Positions 33,504 to 43,206 of a stretch of DNA of 64,000 nucleotides are shown here, piece after piece (within the stretch, counting starts at the first letter, position 1; every line of letters begins with the position of its first letter). The position numbers and the translations under genes are program-made. The stretch is from Chitinophagaceae bacterium (GTDB lineage Bacteria > Bacteroidota > Bacteroidia > Chitinophagales > Chitinophagaceae), in the NCBI GenBank assembly GCA_027489035.1, contig JAIYAN010000021.1, positions 124,001-188,000 of the forward strand, read 5' to 3'. The notes beneath the pieces are model-generated. The model was not told the origin of the DNA. It did not search any database and saw nothing but the letters and a program-made list of their open reading frames with translations.

Positions 33504-35165
33504 ATGGAAAGCCAAAAAAATACTTCAATAAAACATGTACTTTTTCTTGTTATATTTTCTGCTGTTTGCTTTTTACCTTTTTTAGGCAACGCCCATTTAT
33601 TCGATTGGGACGAAATTAATTTTGCAGAAATAGCCAGAGAAATGCTGGTTTCTAACGATTATTTTCATCCCAAAATGAACTTTGAATTGTTTACCGAAAA
33701 GCCGCCATTTTTCTTTTGGCTTCAGGCGATTTGTATGAATATTTTTGGTATAAATGAATTTTCTTCTCGATTACCCAATGCCATTTTAGGAATCATCATT
33801 TTACCATTATTATACTATACAGGCAGTAGACTCAAGAACAACCGCTTTGGTTTAATTTGGGCAATAGCTTATGGCTGCACCATACTTCCTCATCTCTATT
33901 TTAAATCTGGAATTATCGATCCATGGTTTAATTTTTTTATTGCATTGGGTTTATTTGGATTAATAAAAGCAAGAGAAAACAAATTGAATAATGGCGCATC
34001 TTTCAAATGGCTACTAATAGCAGGCATTTCAACCGGATTATCCATACTAACAAAAGGGCCAGCGTCTATCGTCATTCTTGGCTTAACCGGATTTGTATAT
34101 TTTACAAGTACTCGTTTTAAAAACTTCTTTAGTTTCAAACAAATCATACTTTTCATTTTAATCACGATTGTATCAACCGGAACTTGGCTCACGATTGATT
34201 ATGTTCAAAACGGTGATCAATTTATAAAAGAATTCACGATCAGACAATGGGAACTATTAACCACTAAAGATGCCGGACATGGAGGTTTCTTTTTTTATCA
34301 TTTTATAGTGCTGTTTTTTGGATGCTTCCCTATATCTGCATTTTTCATTGATGGTTTAATAAAGAAAAATGAAACTGAAAATAATGAATTGCATGATTTT
34401 AGAAAATGGATGATTACTTTATTTTGGGTGGTGCTTATTTTATTTTCGATTGTGCAAACCAAAATTGTACATTATTCTTCCTTGTGTTATTACCCAATGA
34501 GTTTTATTGCAGCATTGAGTATTTACAATATCCAAAATCAAAAATCAGCTTTTAATTTACGCACGAAAATCCTGTTGATTATTTCTTCAATTCCTTTTGT
34601 GATTGCGCCATTTGCGTTGGTTTTCTTTGGAAAAAATAAAGAACTTTTAAAGCCCTTATTGAGTAAGGATCCTTTTGCGGTGGAAAACATTCAAGCGAAT
34701 GTAACATGGACAGGACTTGAAATGCTTCCTGGTATTATCGTGTTGATTTGCACCATTGCTTGTTTTTATTATTTTAAGAAACAAAAAAATACACATGCAT
34801 TTATTGCGCTTTTTTTAGGTAGTCTAATTTTTATTCAAGGTGGTTTGTTCTTTTTTATCAATAGAATTGAATCCATTAGCCAACGCGCAAACATTGAATT
34901 CTGGCAAAGCCACAGTAAAGAAGATGCCTATAAAATCACCTACCATTATAAATCTTATGGGAATTTCTTTTACGGCGAGGTTACGCCACAAGCCAATAAA
35001 AATTATACCGATGAAGCTTGGTTGTTAAAAGGGAAAATTGATAAACCTGTTTATATCTCTTGCAAGGTGAATGGCAAAAATGATTTTGAATCTGAGGTTA
35101 AAGATGCTCAGTTTCTTTATAATAAAAATGGATTTTATTTTTACAAAAGAAGTCCCTTACCTTAA
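33504..35165 (+). CDS. Membrane glycosyltransferase, GT39/ArnT-like
   Basis: A 553-residue integral membrane protein with roughly 11-12 hydrophobic segments. The first periplasmic loop contains LFDWDEINFAEIAREMLVSND, the DE motif typical of ArnT/PMT (GT-C) enzymes, followed by EKPPFFFWLQ. LTKGPASIVILG is also typical. Such enzymes use polyprenyl-phosphate sugars to glycosylate lipids or proteins outside the inner membrane. The convergent gene encodes a dolichyl-phosphate-mannose-synthase-like GT2, a natural donor supplier. Confidence 0.88.
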   Translation: MESQKNTSIKHVLFLVIFSAVCFLPFLGNAHLFDWDEINFAEIAREMLVSNDYFHPKMNFELFTEKPPFFFWLQAICMNIFGINEFSSRLPNAILGIIILPLLYYTGSRLKNNRFGLIWAIAYGCTILPHLYFKSGIIDPWFNFFIALGLFGLIKARENKLNNGASFKWLLIAGISTGLSILTKGPASIVILGLTGFVYFTSTRFKNFFSFKQIILFILITIVSTGTWLTIDYVQNGDQFIKEFTIRQWELLTTKDAGHGGFFFYHFIVLFFGCFPISAFFIDGLIKKNETENNELHDFRKWMITLFWVVLILFSIVQTKIVHYSSLCYYPMSFIAALSIYNIQNQKSAFNLRTKILLIISSIPFVIAPFALVFFGKNKELLKPLLSKDPFAVENIQANVTWTGLEMLPGIIVLICTIACFYYFKKQKNTHAFIALFLGSLIFIQGGLFFFINRIESISQRANIEFWQSHSKEDAYKITYHYKSYGNFFYGEVTPQANKNYTDEAWLLKGKIDKPVYISCKVNGKNDFESEVKDAQFLYNKNGFYFYKRSPLP

Positions 35166-35897
35166 ATATGCTGGCTTAATGATTCCCCATTTGTGTAACC
35201 GATATTGAAAGCAAACTTTCAATACGCCCAATCCATAAACAATACTACGTTTTAGGTTGATGGAAGAAGCTTCTGGAAAATATTTTGTAGGACAAGTTAT
35301 CTCTCCGATTTCAAAATCCCTGTCAAAAATTTGGGCAATCATTTGATTGTCGAATACAAAATCATCCGAATTTAAATTATAAGAAATGCTGGTAAGCACT
35401 TTTGAAGAAAAAGCACGATATCCAGTATGATATTCCGACAGTTTTTGATTTAGTAAAATATTTTGAAATGAAGTTAGAATTCGATTGGCAATATATTTAT
35501 ACATGGGCATTCCGCCGTTAAGCGCACCTTTGCTTAAAATACGAGAACCAAAAGCAACCGGATAAACTTCATTTGCAATTAAGAAAGCCATGCTATGAAT
35601 CAACTTTGGCGTGTATTGATAATCTGGATGAAGCATGATTACGATGTCAGCATTAATTTCTAATGCTTTGTTATAACAAGACTTTTGATTACCACCATAA
35701 CCTTTATTTTTCGGATGGATGATGATGTGTTTAATTCCTAAAGAAGCGGCTACTTCAGCTGTATTGTCTTTACTATTATCATCAACTAAAATAATATCAT
35801 CAACAATATCAAATGGTATTTCATTATACGTTTGCTCAATGGTTTTAGACGCATTGTATGCTGGAAGAACAATAACCAATTTTTTCCCTAGTATCAT
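35157..35897 (-). CDS. Family 2 glycosyltransferase, dolichyl-phosphate sugar synthase-like
   Basis: A 246-residue GT-A enzyme. It starts KLVIVLPAYNASKTIEQTYNEI, then DDIILVDDNSKDNTAEVAA (nucleotide-sugar site) and ADIVIMLHPDYQYTP at the place of the metal-binding DxD region. There are no strong transmembrane helices. It probably transfers a sugar from a nucleotide to polyprenyl phosphate. Its 3' end overlaps that of the GT39 gene by 9 bp. Confidence 0.88.
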   Translation of the reverse strand: MILGKKLVIVLPAYNASKTIEQTYNEIPFDIVDDIILVDDNSKDNTAEVAASLGIKHIIIHPKNKGYGGNQKSCYNKALEINADIVIMLHPDYQYTPKLIHSMAFLIANEVYPVAFGSRILSKGALNGGMPMYKYIANRILTSFQNILLNQKLSEYHTGYRAFSSKVLTSISYNLNSDDFVFDNQMIAQIFDRDFEIGEITCPTKYFPEASSINLKRSIVYGLGVLKVCFQYRLHKWGIIKPAYLR

Positions 35898-36014
35898 TTT
35901 AAATAAAATTAATTAATCGCAAATATCAGTATTTAATACCAATTTGGTTTTATTCACCATTAACTTATTGAAATTCAGATAATAAAAAATAATTTCGTGT
36001 TATAAAAAAATCAC

Positions 36015-38219
36015 TTGAGCGCACCAATATATTTAATAACGCCCCCATTTACGCAGCTGAATACCCCATATCCGGCAACGGCATATTTAAAGGGCTTTTT
36101 GAATACTAAAGAAATTTCTTCCTATCAAAGTGATTTAGGTATAGAAGTTACCTTGAAAATTTTTTCTAGTTTAGGATTAGAAAACATATTTAATGCTTGT
36201 CCTTCCCAAGATGCTGAAAATTGGGAAAACATTTCTGAAAATGCCAAAAGAATCATTCGTTTAAAATCTGCTTATATCAATTCAATTGATGCAGTAATAT
36301 CTTTTTTACAAGGAAAACAAAACTCATTAGCACATCAGATTTCTACGCGTAATTTTCTGCCAGAAGCCAGTCGCTTCTCGCAGCTTGATGATTTAACATG
36401 GGCTTTCGGTACAATGGGTATACATGATCGTGCAAAATACTTGGCTACCATGTATCTCGAAGATTTGAGTGATTTAATAAAAGAATGTGTTGATGATCAT
36501 TTTGGATTTAGCCGATATGCGGAAAGATTGGGCAGAAGCGCCAATAGTTTTGATGAATTGCATCTTGCATTACAACAACCATTCACTTTTGTAGATGAAA
36601 TATTGATTGGACTTTTAGAAAAAAAATTAAATGAAATCAATCCAAAATTCATTGCTTTATCGGTTCCGTTTCCAGGAAATTTATACGCAGCATTTCGAAT
36701 TGCCCAACATGTAAAAAAACATTTCCCAGATATTAAAATATGCATGGGTGGCGGCTTTCCGAATACAGAACTTAGAAGTTTGAAAGACAAACGTGTATTT
36801 GAATATTTCGATTTCATCACATTGGATGATGGCGAAGCACCCATTGAAAATTTGTTGTTATTTCTAGATGGAAAAATTGAAATAGAATCATTAAAGAGAA
36901 CATACGCTATACAAGATAATGAACTAACGTACATCAATAATGCAACTTGCGTTGATTATAAACAAGGGCAAGTTGGCACACCAGATTATTCAGATTTACT
37001 GCTTGATAAATATATCCAAGCCATTGAAATCATTAATCCAATGCATAGTTTATGGAGCAATGGCAGATGGAACAAACTAACGATGGCGCATGGTTGCTAT
37101 TGGGGTAAATGTACTTTTTGTGATGTGAGTTTGGATTATATAAAATTATACGAACCCATCACTGCCAGTTTGATTTGCGATCGTATGGAAGAACTTATAG
37201 CACAAACTGGAGAAACAGGATTCCATTTTGTAGATGAGGCTGCACCGCCAGCACTAATGCGCGCATTGGCATTAGAAATAATTGAACGAAAACTGGTAGT
37301 TAGCTGGTGGACAAACATTCGTTTTGAAAAAAGTTTCACCAGAGATTTATGTGTTTTGCTTAAAGAAAGTGGATGCATTGGGGTATCAGGTGGACTTGAA
37401 GTGGCGAGCGATCGATTATTGGCTTTAATAAACAAAGGAATAACAGTAGAACAAGTAGCCAAAGTAAATCGACATTTTACAGAAGCTGGAATAATGGTGC
37501 ATGCTTATTTGATGTATGGATTTCCTACACAAACGGCACAAGAAACCATAGACAGCATGGAAATGGTAAGACAGTTATTTAAAACGGGTGTATTGCAATC
37601 TGCATTCTGGCATCAATTTGCTATGACAGCGCATAGTCCAGTTGGATTAAACCCTGAAAAATTTGGGGTAAAAAAAGCAAAAGAAATCGAAATCACCTTT
37701 GCAGACAACGACGTTGAACATATTGATTCTACTGGAACTGATCACGAAAGCTTTAGTTACGGCTTAAAAAAATCATTGTTGAATTACATGCATGGTGTAG
37801 GAATTGACGAACCTTTGTTTAAATGGTTTGAGATGAAAGTCCCTAAAGCAAGCATCGACCCAAATTTTATATCCAATGTACTTTCAGATGATTCATTACA
37901 AAATTATAAGCCTACTACACAGTTAATATTTTTAGGCAACATGCCAACCATTGAAATAATCACCAAATCAAAAAAAGGCAATCAATGGGAGTTGGCGTCA
38001 ATTACATTTGAAACAAAATCTACCACGATTAATATTCGTATTGATAAAGCACAAGGGGTTTGGTTTTATGATTTATTGACACAATTAAAAAATGGCACCA
38101 AATTGAATATGAAAGAAGTAATTGAAAATTACGAATTTGCTGGCTTAGAAGATTTTGAATTATTTTGGGATAACAAGCCGATGAATCAATTGCATAAGGC
38201 GGGTTTGTTGATGATTTAA
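36015..38219 (+). CDS. B12-binding-domain radical SAM protein
   Basis: A 734-residue protein. An N-terminal cobalamin-binding-type Rossmann domain is suggested by FIALSVPFPGNLYAAFRIAQHVKKHFPDIKICMGGGFPN (about residues 215-253). The radical SAM domain follows, with the cluster motif GCYWGKCTFCD (C-x4-C-x2-C, about residues 360-370), GGLEVASDRLLALINKGIT and HAYLMYGFPTQT. It should cleave SAM with a 4Fe-4S cluster; the substrate is unknown. The start codon is TTG at 36015 (no ATG nearby; the N-terminus PIYLITPPFTQLNTPYPA looks complete). It stands alone between other operons. Confidence 0.85.
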   Translation: MSAPIYLITPPFTQLNTPYPATAYLKGFLNTKEISSYQSDLGIEVTLKIFSSLGLENIFNACPSQDAENWENISENAKRIIRLKSAYINSIDAVISFLQGKQNSLAHQISTRNFLPEASRFSQLDDLTWAFGTMGIHDRAKYLATMYLEDLSDLIKECVDDHFGFSRYAERLGRSANSFDELHLALQQPFTFVDEILIGLLEKKLNEINPKFIALSVPFPGNLYAAFRIAQHVKKHFPDIKICMGGGFPNTELRSLKDKRVFEYFDFITLDDGEAPIENLLLFLDGKIEIESLKRTYAIQDNELTYINNATCVDYKQGQVGTPDYSDLLLDKYIQAIEIINPMHSLWSNGRWNKLTMAHGCYWGKCTFCDVSLDYIKLYEPITASLICDRMEELIAQTGETGFHFVDEAAPPALMRALALEIIERKLVVSWWTNIRFEKSFTRDLCVLLKESGCIGVSGGLEVASDRLLALINKGITVEQVAKVNRHFTEAGIMVHAYLMYGFPTQTAQETIDSMEMVRQLFKTGVLQSAFWHQFAMTAHSPVGLNPEKFGVKKAKEIEITFADNDVEHIDSTGTDHESFSYGLKKSLLNYMHGVGIDEPLFKWFEMKVPKASIDPNFISNVLSDDSLQNYKPTTQLIFLGNMPTIEIITKSKKGNQWELASITFETKSTTINIRIDKAQGVWFYDLLTQLKNGTKLNMKEVIENYEFAGLEDFELFWDNKPMNQLHKAGLLMI

Positions 38220-38307
38220 CAAGTGAAAATTTAAAAGTAAAAAGTAAAAAAGTGGGTTTTGTGAATTAGAAAAATAGGCATCCAAATTTTGGCAATAAAA
38301 ACTGCAA

Positions 38308-38685
38308 ATGAAAAAACTGATCGCAATAATTATTTTCATATTTATCTACAATAAAAACTATGCACAGTCTAAACTGGATAGCACCTTCATCGATTCTACA
38401 AAAAATATTATTACAAAAACATACCCACAACCAGAAAATGCAGTCAAAATATTTTATGCTGAAAAAAGTGAGTTGATTGTGATACAAAGTATTCACCTAA
38501 ATAAAGAAAATTTAACCATCCAATTAATAGACCCAAACGGAAAATTTATTCAGGAAACGACTTTATATCAAGGAAGCACACTTGCCTATTTCGATACACA
38601 AACATTATACAATGGAGATTACACCCTAAAAATAATTGGACCAACCGGAACTTCGATTGAAAATGTAACAATCAAAAAGAAATGA
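38308..38685 (+). CDS. Small exported protein resembling an isolated T9SS type-A sorting domain
   Basis: A 125-residue protein with a signal peptide (KKLIAIIIFIFIYNKNYAQ) and a C-terminal beta-sandwich-like stretch, SIHLNKENLTIQLIDPNGKFIQE...LYNGDYTLKIIGPTGTSIENVTIKK. That closely follows the pattern of the type IX secretion C-terminal domain. Only about 40 residues separate the signal peptide from the tail, so there is no real cargo domain. Alternatively it is a stand-alone sandwich protein. Confidence 0.6.
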   Translation: MKKLIAIIIFIFIYNKNYAQSKLDSTFIDSTKNIITKTYPQPENAVKIFYAEKSELIVIQSIHLNKENLTIQLIDPNGKFIQETTLYQGSTLAYFDTQTLYNGDYTLKIIGPTGTSIENVTIKKK

Positions 38686-38692
38686 TTTTTTC

Positions 38693-39283
38693 TTAGTTAA
38701 CCTTCACGCCTTTTGCTGTTCTTACACTAGTTTTATTTTTATTGACCTGCCTTTTCTTTATAAGTAATTTAGGCATTTTGGGCAGTTCAGTTTGGTATAC
38801 TTTTCCTTCATAACTTAAAGTGCATTCATTTACATCTTTAACTACATCTTTAGTTATAGGTTCTCCCTTTGCTCTGTCTACATTTAAACCTGTAGATGTT
38901 CTTTTTACAATTTTACAAATGGTAGGTTTCAATTGGTAATTGTTGAAATTATTTTCAAAAACCAAGCTTCTATTGTTTCCTACTTCAAAGCTTATGTTTA
39001 AAATATTAGAACCTACCATATCACATTTGCCTCTTGTATTTTTATTGATTTTTATGATCTCGGTGTAGATGCCATTTTGAAAAGTAACTTTTCCAGAAGC
39101 TAAGCTCACTTCTGAAGATGCTAAAGTTCTTGTTAATACAATTTTGTCTGAGTTGTAAAACTGAATCTTGGTTAAATCAATTTTTTGCTTCTCTGCTTTT
39201 TGACGTAACTGTTCGGTAAACAACACTCTACAAGAAGAAAAAAGTATAACAATAATCAATAACAATCCAACTTGCTTTTTCAT
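38693..39283 (-). CDS. Hypothetical lipoprotein
   Basis: A 196-residue protein with a lipoprotein signal (LLLIIVILFSSC, lipid Cys at about residue 18). The rest is mostly beta strands with a basic C-terminus (LLIKKRQVNKNKTSVRTAKGVKVN). I recognise no family. It is convergent with the preceding small exported protein, with 7 bp between the stops. Confidence 0.65.
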   Translation of the reverse strand: MKKQVGLLLIIVILFSSCRVLFTEQLRQKAEKQKIDLTKIQFYNSDKIVLTRTLASSEVSLASGKVTFQNGIYTEIIKINKNTRGKCDMVGSNILNISFEVGNNRSLVFENNFNNYQLKPTICKIVKRTSTGLNVDRAKGEPITKDVVKDVNECTLSYEGKVYQTELPKMPKLLIKKRQVNKNKTSVRTAKGVKVN

Positions 39284-39506
39284 AAACGGTAATTTATAGA
39301 CGAAAATAAAGATTCAAATAAAATCAAAACTATTGAATTTAGATTTAAAATGTTAATGATGTTTTAATTTTAACGAAATAAAATTTACTAATCTACAGAT
39401 TCGCATTTTTAGAAATACAATTTTTAAATAACCGCCAAGCATAAACTGAAGAAATTCCATTAATTTGCCAACCAATAAATATCATTACTTTAAACTGTGA
39501 ATTTTG

Positions 39507-40589
39507 ATGATAAAAAAACTCGTTTTTTCAATCTTGCTATTACAATCTTTGGATTCATTTGCTCAACAAAATGAAAGTACAATAAACAAAGACAGTACAA
39601 TCACATTTGGTGGCTATGCTGAAGCATATTATACTTATTCAAAAAATGCAACTGATCAAAAACCTTCATTTTTATACAATCACAAAAGAAACAATCAGGT
39701 GGGAATCAATCTTGCCTTATTAAATGCAGCCTATAATGAAGAAAAAACAAGAGCAAATGTTGGTGTAATGTTTGGCGATTATGGTCAATTTAATTACGAT
39801 GGAGAACCAAACTGGGCAACATTCTTATACGAAGCAAACTTTGGCCTTTTAATCAACAAAAAAAGAAACATTTGGATAGATGCTGGTATTTTCCCTTCTC
39901 ATATTGGTATTGAAACACCAATTTCAAATGATTGTTGGAGTGCTACAAGATCTATTGTTTCAGAAAACTCGCCATATTATGAAAGTGGAATAAGATTGTC
40001 TGGAAGCTCTTTAAACAAAAAATCATATTGGGCTTTTTGTTATTTGAATGGTTGGCAAAAAATCATAAAGCCTGCAGATATTTCTCAACCGTCATTTGGC
40101 GCACAATATGTTTATACACCAAATGATCGCTTTACATTTAATTATAGCAATTTTGTTGGCAGAAGCCAGGCTGATAGTTTGAAATCTCTAAGAATTTATA
40201 ATGATATTTTCCTAAAGTTTGCAGCAACAAAAAAAATCGAGGTAAAAATCGGCTTCGATTTTGGAAATGATAGTTATCAATTAAATAAAACCAGTTGGTG
40301 GTTTACGCCGATTGTTTTTGCAAGATTCAAAATAAAGGAACGCAACTATATCTCTGTTCGTAATGAATATTTTTTCGATAAAAATCAAATCATAATTAAA
40401 AATCTAGATAATAAAGAAACATCGATATATGGATGTTCATTAAACTACGACCGCCAATTAACTGAAAAATCACTTTTTAGAATTGAGTTTAAACAATATT
40501 CATCTACAAATAAAATCTTCGAAAAGAAATCGAATTTATTTTCTGAAACGCAAAGTTTTGTTACTGCTGGGTTTTCTTTTAAGTTGTAA
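39507..40589 (+). CDS. Outer-membrane beta-barrel porin (BBP2-like)
   Basis: A 360-residue exported protein from ATG 39507 (a TTG directly before it is also in frame). Signal peptide: KKLVFSILLLQSLDSFAQ. The start of the mature part, ITFGGYAEAYYTYS, and NHKRNNQVGINLALLNAAY, GDYGQFN, WIDAGIFPSHIGIETPIS and YESGIRLSG are the pattern of Bacteroidota putative beta-barrel porins. It ends in an aromatic-alternating strand (SFVTAGFSFKL), as outer-membrane barrels do. Confidence 0.85.
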   Translation: MIKKLVFSILLLQSLDSFAQQNESTINKDSTITFGGYAEAYYTYSKNATDQKPSFLYNHKRNNQVGINLALLNAAYNEEKTRANVGVMFGDYGQFNYDGEPNWATFLYEANFGLLINKKRNIWIDAGIFPSHIGIETPISNDCWSATRSIVSENSPYYESGIRLSGSSLNKKSYWAFCYLNGWQKIIKPADISQPSFGAQYVYTPNDRFTFNYSNFVGRSQADSLKSLRIYNDIFLKFAATKKIEVKIGFDFGNDSYQLNKTSWWFTPIVFARFKIKERNYISVRNEYFFDKNQIIIKNLDNKETSIYGCSLNYDRQLTEKSLFRIEFKQYSSTNKIFEKKSNLFSETQSFVTAGFSFKL

Positions 40590-40773
40590 TTCAATACTTA
40601 ATAAAATGTGATTTTAGATACCGTAATTAACTGCTGAATCATAAAATCATGCTTATTACTTTTTAATAGATGCCTAACATTTTTATGGTCATTCAAAATT
40701 CATAAAAGTCAATCAAAAAAAATAAAATACATTATTTTGTACTTTATTTATCGTTACAATTAATTTCAATAAA

Positions 40774-41424
40774 ATGGAAAGATTAAAATCATTAGATCCG
40801 CCACACAAGGGCTTACGCAATGCGCTGGGAAAATTAGCATTATCTGCTGGGAAAACAGATTACACATCTTTAAGCAGTGTTGCATTACTGAAGGAATTAG
40901 CAAATGAAGTATTTCATCTTTTAAAAGACCATACGGCCACGGAAAATAAATTCATCCTTGCGCCGCTAGAACAAAGAAACCCAGGATTTACTAAGAATTA
41001 TTTTTCAGACCATGATGCAATCGACCAATTAGAACAAAATTTACTCGATCGTTTTTTATCACTTAATGGACAACAAACCAATGATGAAGGGCATCAATTG
41101 TATCTCGACTTTTGCAATTTTCAAAGTCATTATCTCGAGCATATAAATGAAGAAGATTCAATACTAGAGTTGGAAATGCAAAAACACTTTACGGATGAAG
41201 AACTGATGCAACATCAAATTGAAATAATGCAAGGAATGAGTTTTGAAACGTTGCTTTTATGGTTCAAATACATTGTGCCTGCGCGTAGACCTGATGAAAA
41301 TGCACAAGTTTTAACTGGATTCAAATCAGTAGCCCCAGAATCTGCATACAATACTGTTTTAAATACAATAAAAGAAGAAGTTAGAGAAAGCGAAATGCAA
41401 GCAATTCTCTCTTTGGTGAAATAA
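40774..41424 (+). CDS. Hemerythrin-like domain protein
   Basis: A 216-residue helical protein. Metal-ligand-like residues appear in helix order: PPHKGLRNAL, HLLKDHTATENKFI, FSDHDAIDQLEQ and FQSHYLEHINEED, the layout of a hemerythrin-like HHE di-iron bundle (about residues 8-135). Such proteins bind oxygen or nitric oxide or aid iron-sulphur repair. The extra C-terminal helices are of unknown role. The GNAT gene starts 2 bp downstream, so the two are co-transcribed. Confidence 0.82.
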   Translation: MERLKSLDPPHKGLRNALGKLALSAGKTDYTSLSSVALLKELANEVFHLLKDHTATENKFILAPLEQRNPGFTKNYFSDHDAIDQLEQNLLDRFLSLNGQQTNDEGHQLYLDFCNFQSHYLEHINEEDSILELEMQKHFTDEELMQHQIEIMQGMSFETLLLWFKYIVPARRPDENAQVLTGFKSVAPESAYNTVLNTIKEEVRESEMQAILSLVK

Positions 41425-41426
41425 AA

Positions 41427-42287
41427 ATGAATCTAGAAAACTTAGAAATAAAAAAACTCGAACAAAAAGATTTAGACACCTTAATGGGTTGGGCTTCCAA
41501 TGAAGGATGGAATCCTGGTAAAAATGATGCAAAAGTATTTTGGAATACAGACCCAGATGGCTTTTACGGATGTTTTTTTGAGGGTAGGTTAATCGGAGGA
41601 GGAGCCATTATTTCTTATAACGGTGATTATGGATTTATGGGATTGTTTATTGTTCACAGTGATTATAGAAATGATGGCATTGGAAGAAAATTATGGCATT
41701 TCAGAAGGGATTTGTTAATCAGCAGACTTCAAACTAATGCATCTATTGGAATGGACGGAGTATTGGCCATGCAACCTTTTTATAGCAAAGGTGGATTCAA
41801 TATTGCGTATAGAGATGAACGTTATGAATTTTTAAGTAACACATTTAGTTTTTCAAACGATATCTCTACAATCGAATCAAATGATTTTGATGATGTAGTA
41901 GAATATGACATCAAATTTTTTGGTTGTTCAAGAGATAAATTTTTAAAAGGTTGGTTGTTCATGCCAGAATCTAAAGCTTTTAAGTACAAAAAAGACAATG
42001 AAATTTTAGGTTATGCAGTTGTAAGAAAAGCTGAAACAGGATATAAGATAGGACCACTTTTTGCAAACAATTGGGAAATAGCAGATGAATTATTGAAATC
42101 TTGTTTTAGTGCATACCCGAATGATTCCGTATTTCTTGACATCCCAACAACAAACAATGATGCTGTTGGTTTGGTAAAAAAATATGGCGGGGAATATGTT
42201 TTCGAATGTGCGAGAATGTATTATGGCAAAGTTCCCAATACCCCAATTAATAATATTTATGGCATTACATCATTTGAATTGGGATAA
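41427..42287 (+). CDS. GNAT acetyltransferase with C-terminal second domain
   Basis: A 286-residue protein. The N-terminal half (about residues 7-135) is a GNAT fold: FYGCFFEGRLIGGGAIISY, GLFIVHSDYRNDGIGRKLWHFRRD (acetyl-CoA loop, R/Q-x-x-G-x-G/A type) and MQPFYSKGGFNIAYRDERYEF. The C-terminal half (about residues 140-286) resembles the extra acetyltransferase domain of YitH-like proteins (VFLDIPTTNNDAVGLVKKYGGEYVFECARMYYG). The substrate is unknown. It is coupled to the hemerythrin gene. Confidence 0.88.
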   Translation: MNLENLEIKKLEQKDLDTLMGWASNEGWNPGKNDAKVFWNTDPDGFYGCFFEGRLIGGGAIISYNGDYGFMGLFIVHSDYRNDGIGRKLWHFRRDLLISRLQTNASIGMDGVLAMQPFYSKGGFNIAYRDERYEFLSNTFSFSNDISTIESNDFDDVVEYDIKFFGCSRDKFLKGWLFMPESKAFKYKKDNEILGYAVVRKAETGYKIGPLFANNWEIADELLKSCFSAYPNDSVFLDIPTTNNDAVGLVKKYGGEYVFECARMYYGKVPNTPINNIYGITSFELG

Positions 42288-42336
42288 ATTTTATTGAGCA
42301 ATTATTTAAAAAATAAAAAATATAACACTACCCACT

Positions 42337-43077
42337 ATGAGAAATTTTTTAATTATCTCAACATTAATTATTTCAATGACCTTAAACTCTTGCAAAACAA
42401 TGGATGTAACGTTAACCCTAAATATGCCAGAACAATTATCAAGTGTGGTTCAACAAATACCAGCCAATGAAAAAGGAAGAGAAAATAACACATTATATCT
42501 ACCACCTCGAGAGATTAGAACAGAAGAATTTAACACGCCTATCCTACATACATTTATTGATACAATGTATTCTATGATGAAAAATAAATCTGGAGTTGGA
42601 ATTGCCGCAAATCAATTAGGCAGAAGGCTTCAAATATTTATTATTGAAGCGAAATCCGATAATCCACGTTATAAAGTTTTAGGTCCTGTGCCAAAACAAA
42701 TTTTTATCAATCCAATGATTACCAAAGTATCCTCAACTAGAAAAAATTTCTGGCATGGTTGCTTAAGTGCCAATGGTGAAAAAAGAGGAAACGTAGCCAC
42801 GTATGAATGGATTGAATACACATGCAAAGATGAAAAAGGGAATATTCAAACCGGTAGATTGGATGGTTTTGCTGCAGTGATTTTTCAGCATGAATTTAGG
42901 CACTTATTAAATGGTACTTACCTTGACGTGGCCAAGCAATTTCTTGCAAAACCCGATCTCGACCATGGAATTGAAACAGGGGAAATACCATTTTTCGAAA
43001 CGGCTTCTGATACTTTGCCTCTGTTAATTGGTGGCTATACTATTGGTGAAACACTTGACCAATATCATGCTAAATAA
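42337..43077 (+). CDS. Peptide-deformylase-like lipoprotein
   Basis: A 246-residue protein with a lipoprotein signal ending at Cys19 (MTLNSC). Deformylase motifs are recognisable but altered: GVGIAANQ at 86-93 (matches GxGLAAxQ), HGCLS at 140-144 (usually EGCLS) and HEFRH at 185-189 (usually HExDH). The metal ligands Cys142, His185 and His189 and catalytic Glu186 are kept. Normal deformylase acts on nascent chains in the cytoplasm, so lipid anchoring in the envelope is unexpected. It may remove formyl groups from exported peptides or act as an amidase or peptidase. Confidence 0.82.
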   Translation: MRNFLIISTLIISMTLNSCKTMDVTLTLNMPEQLSSVVQQIPANEKGRENNTLYLPPREIRTEEFNTPILHTFIDTMYSMMKNKSGVGIAANQLGRRLQIFIIEAKSDNPRYKVLGPVPKQIFINPMITKVSSTRKNFWHGCLSANGEKRGNVATYEWIEYTCKDEKGNIQTGRLDGFAAVIFQHEFRHLLNGTYLDVAKQFLAKPDLDHGIETGEIPFFETASDTLPLLIGGYTIGETLDQYHAK

Positions 43078-43206
43078 TTGATGGTTGTTTCTGTATTGTA
43101 TATTGAGATTATTAAAAGATAAAAAAATCAAATTGTAAAAGTTACTTTATTAATTCAATCAGCTTGAGATTTGCATGAATCAAATGGGAATTTTTAAAGT
43201 TAAAAC

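Noticed and set aside
36497-36937. A 146-codon frame antisense to the radical SAM gene
   Set aside because: It overlaps the conserved coding region and has no protein-like motif.
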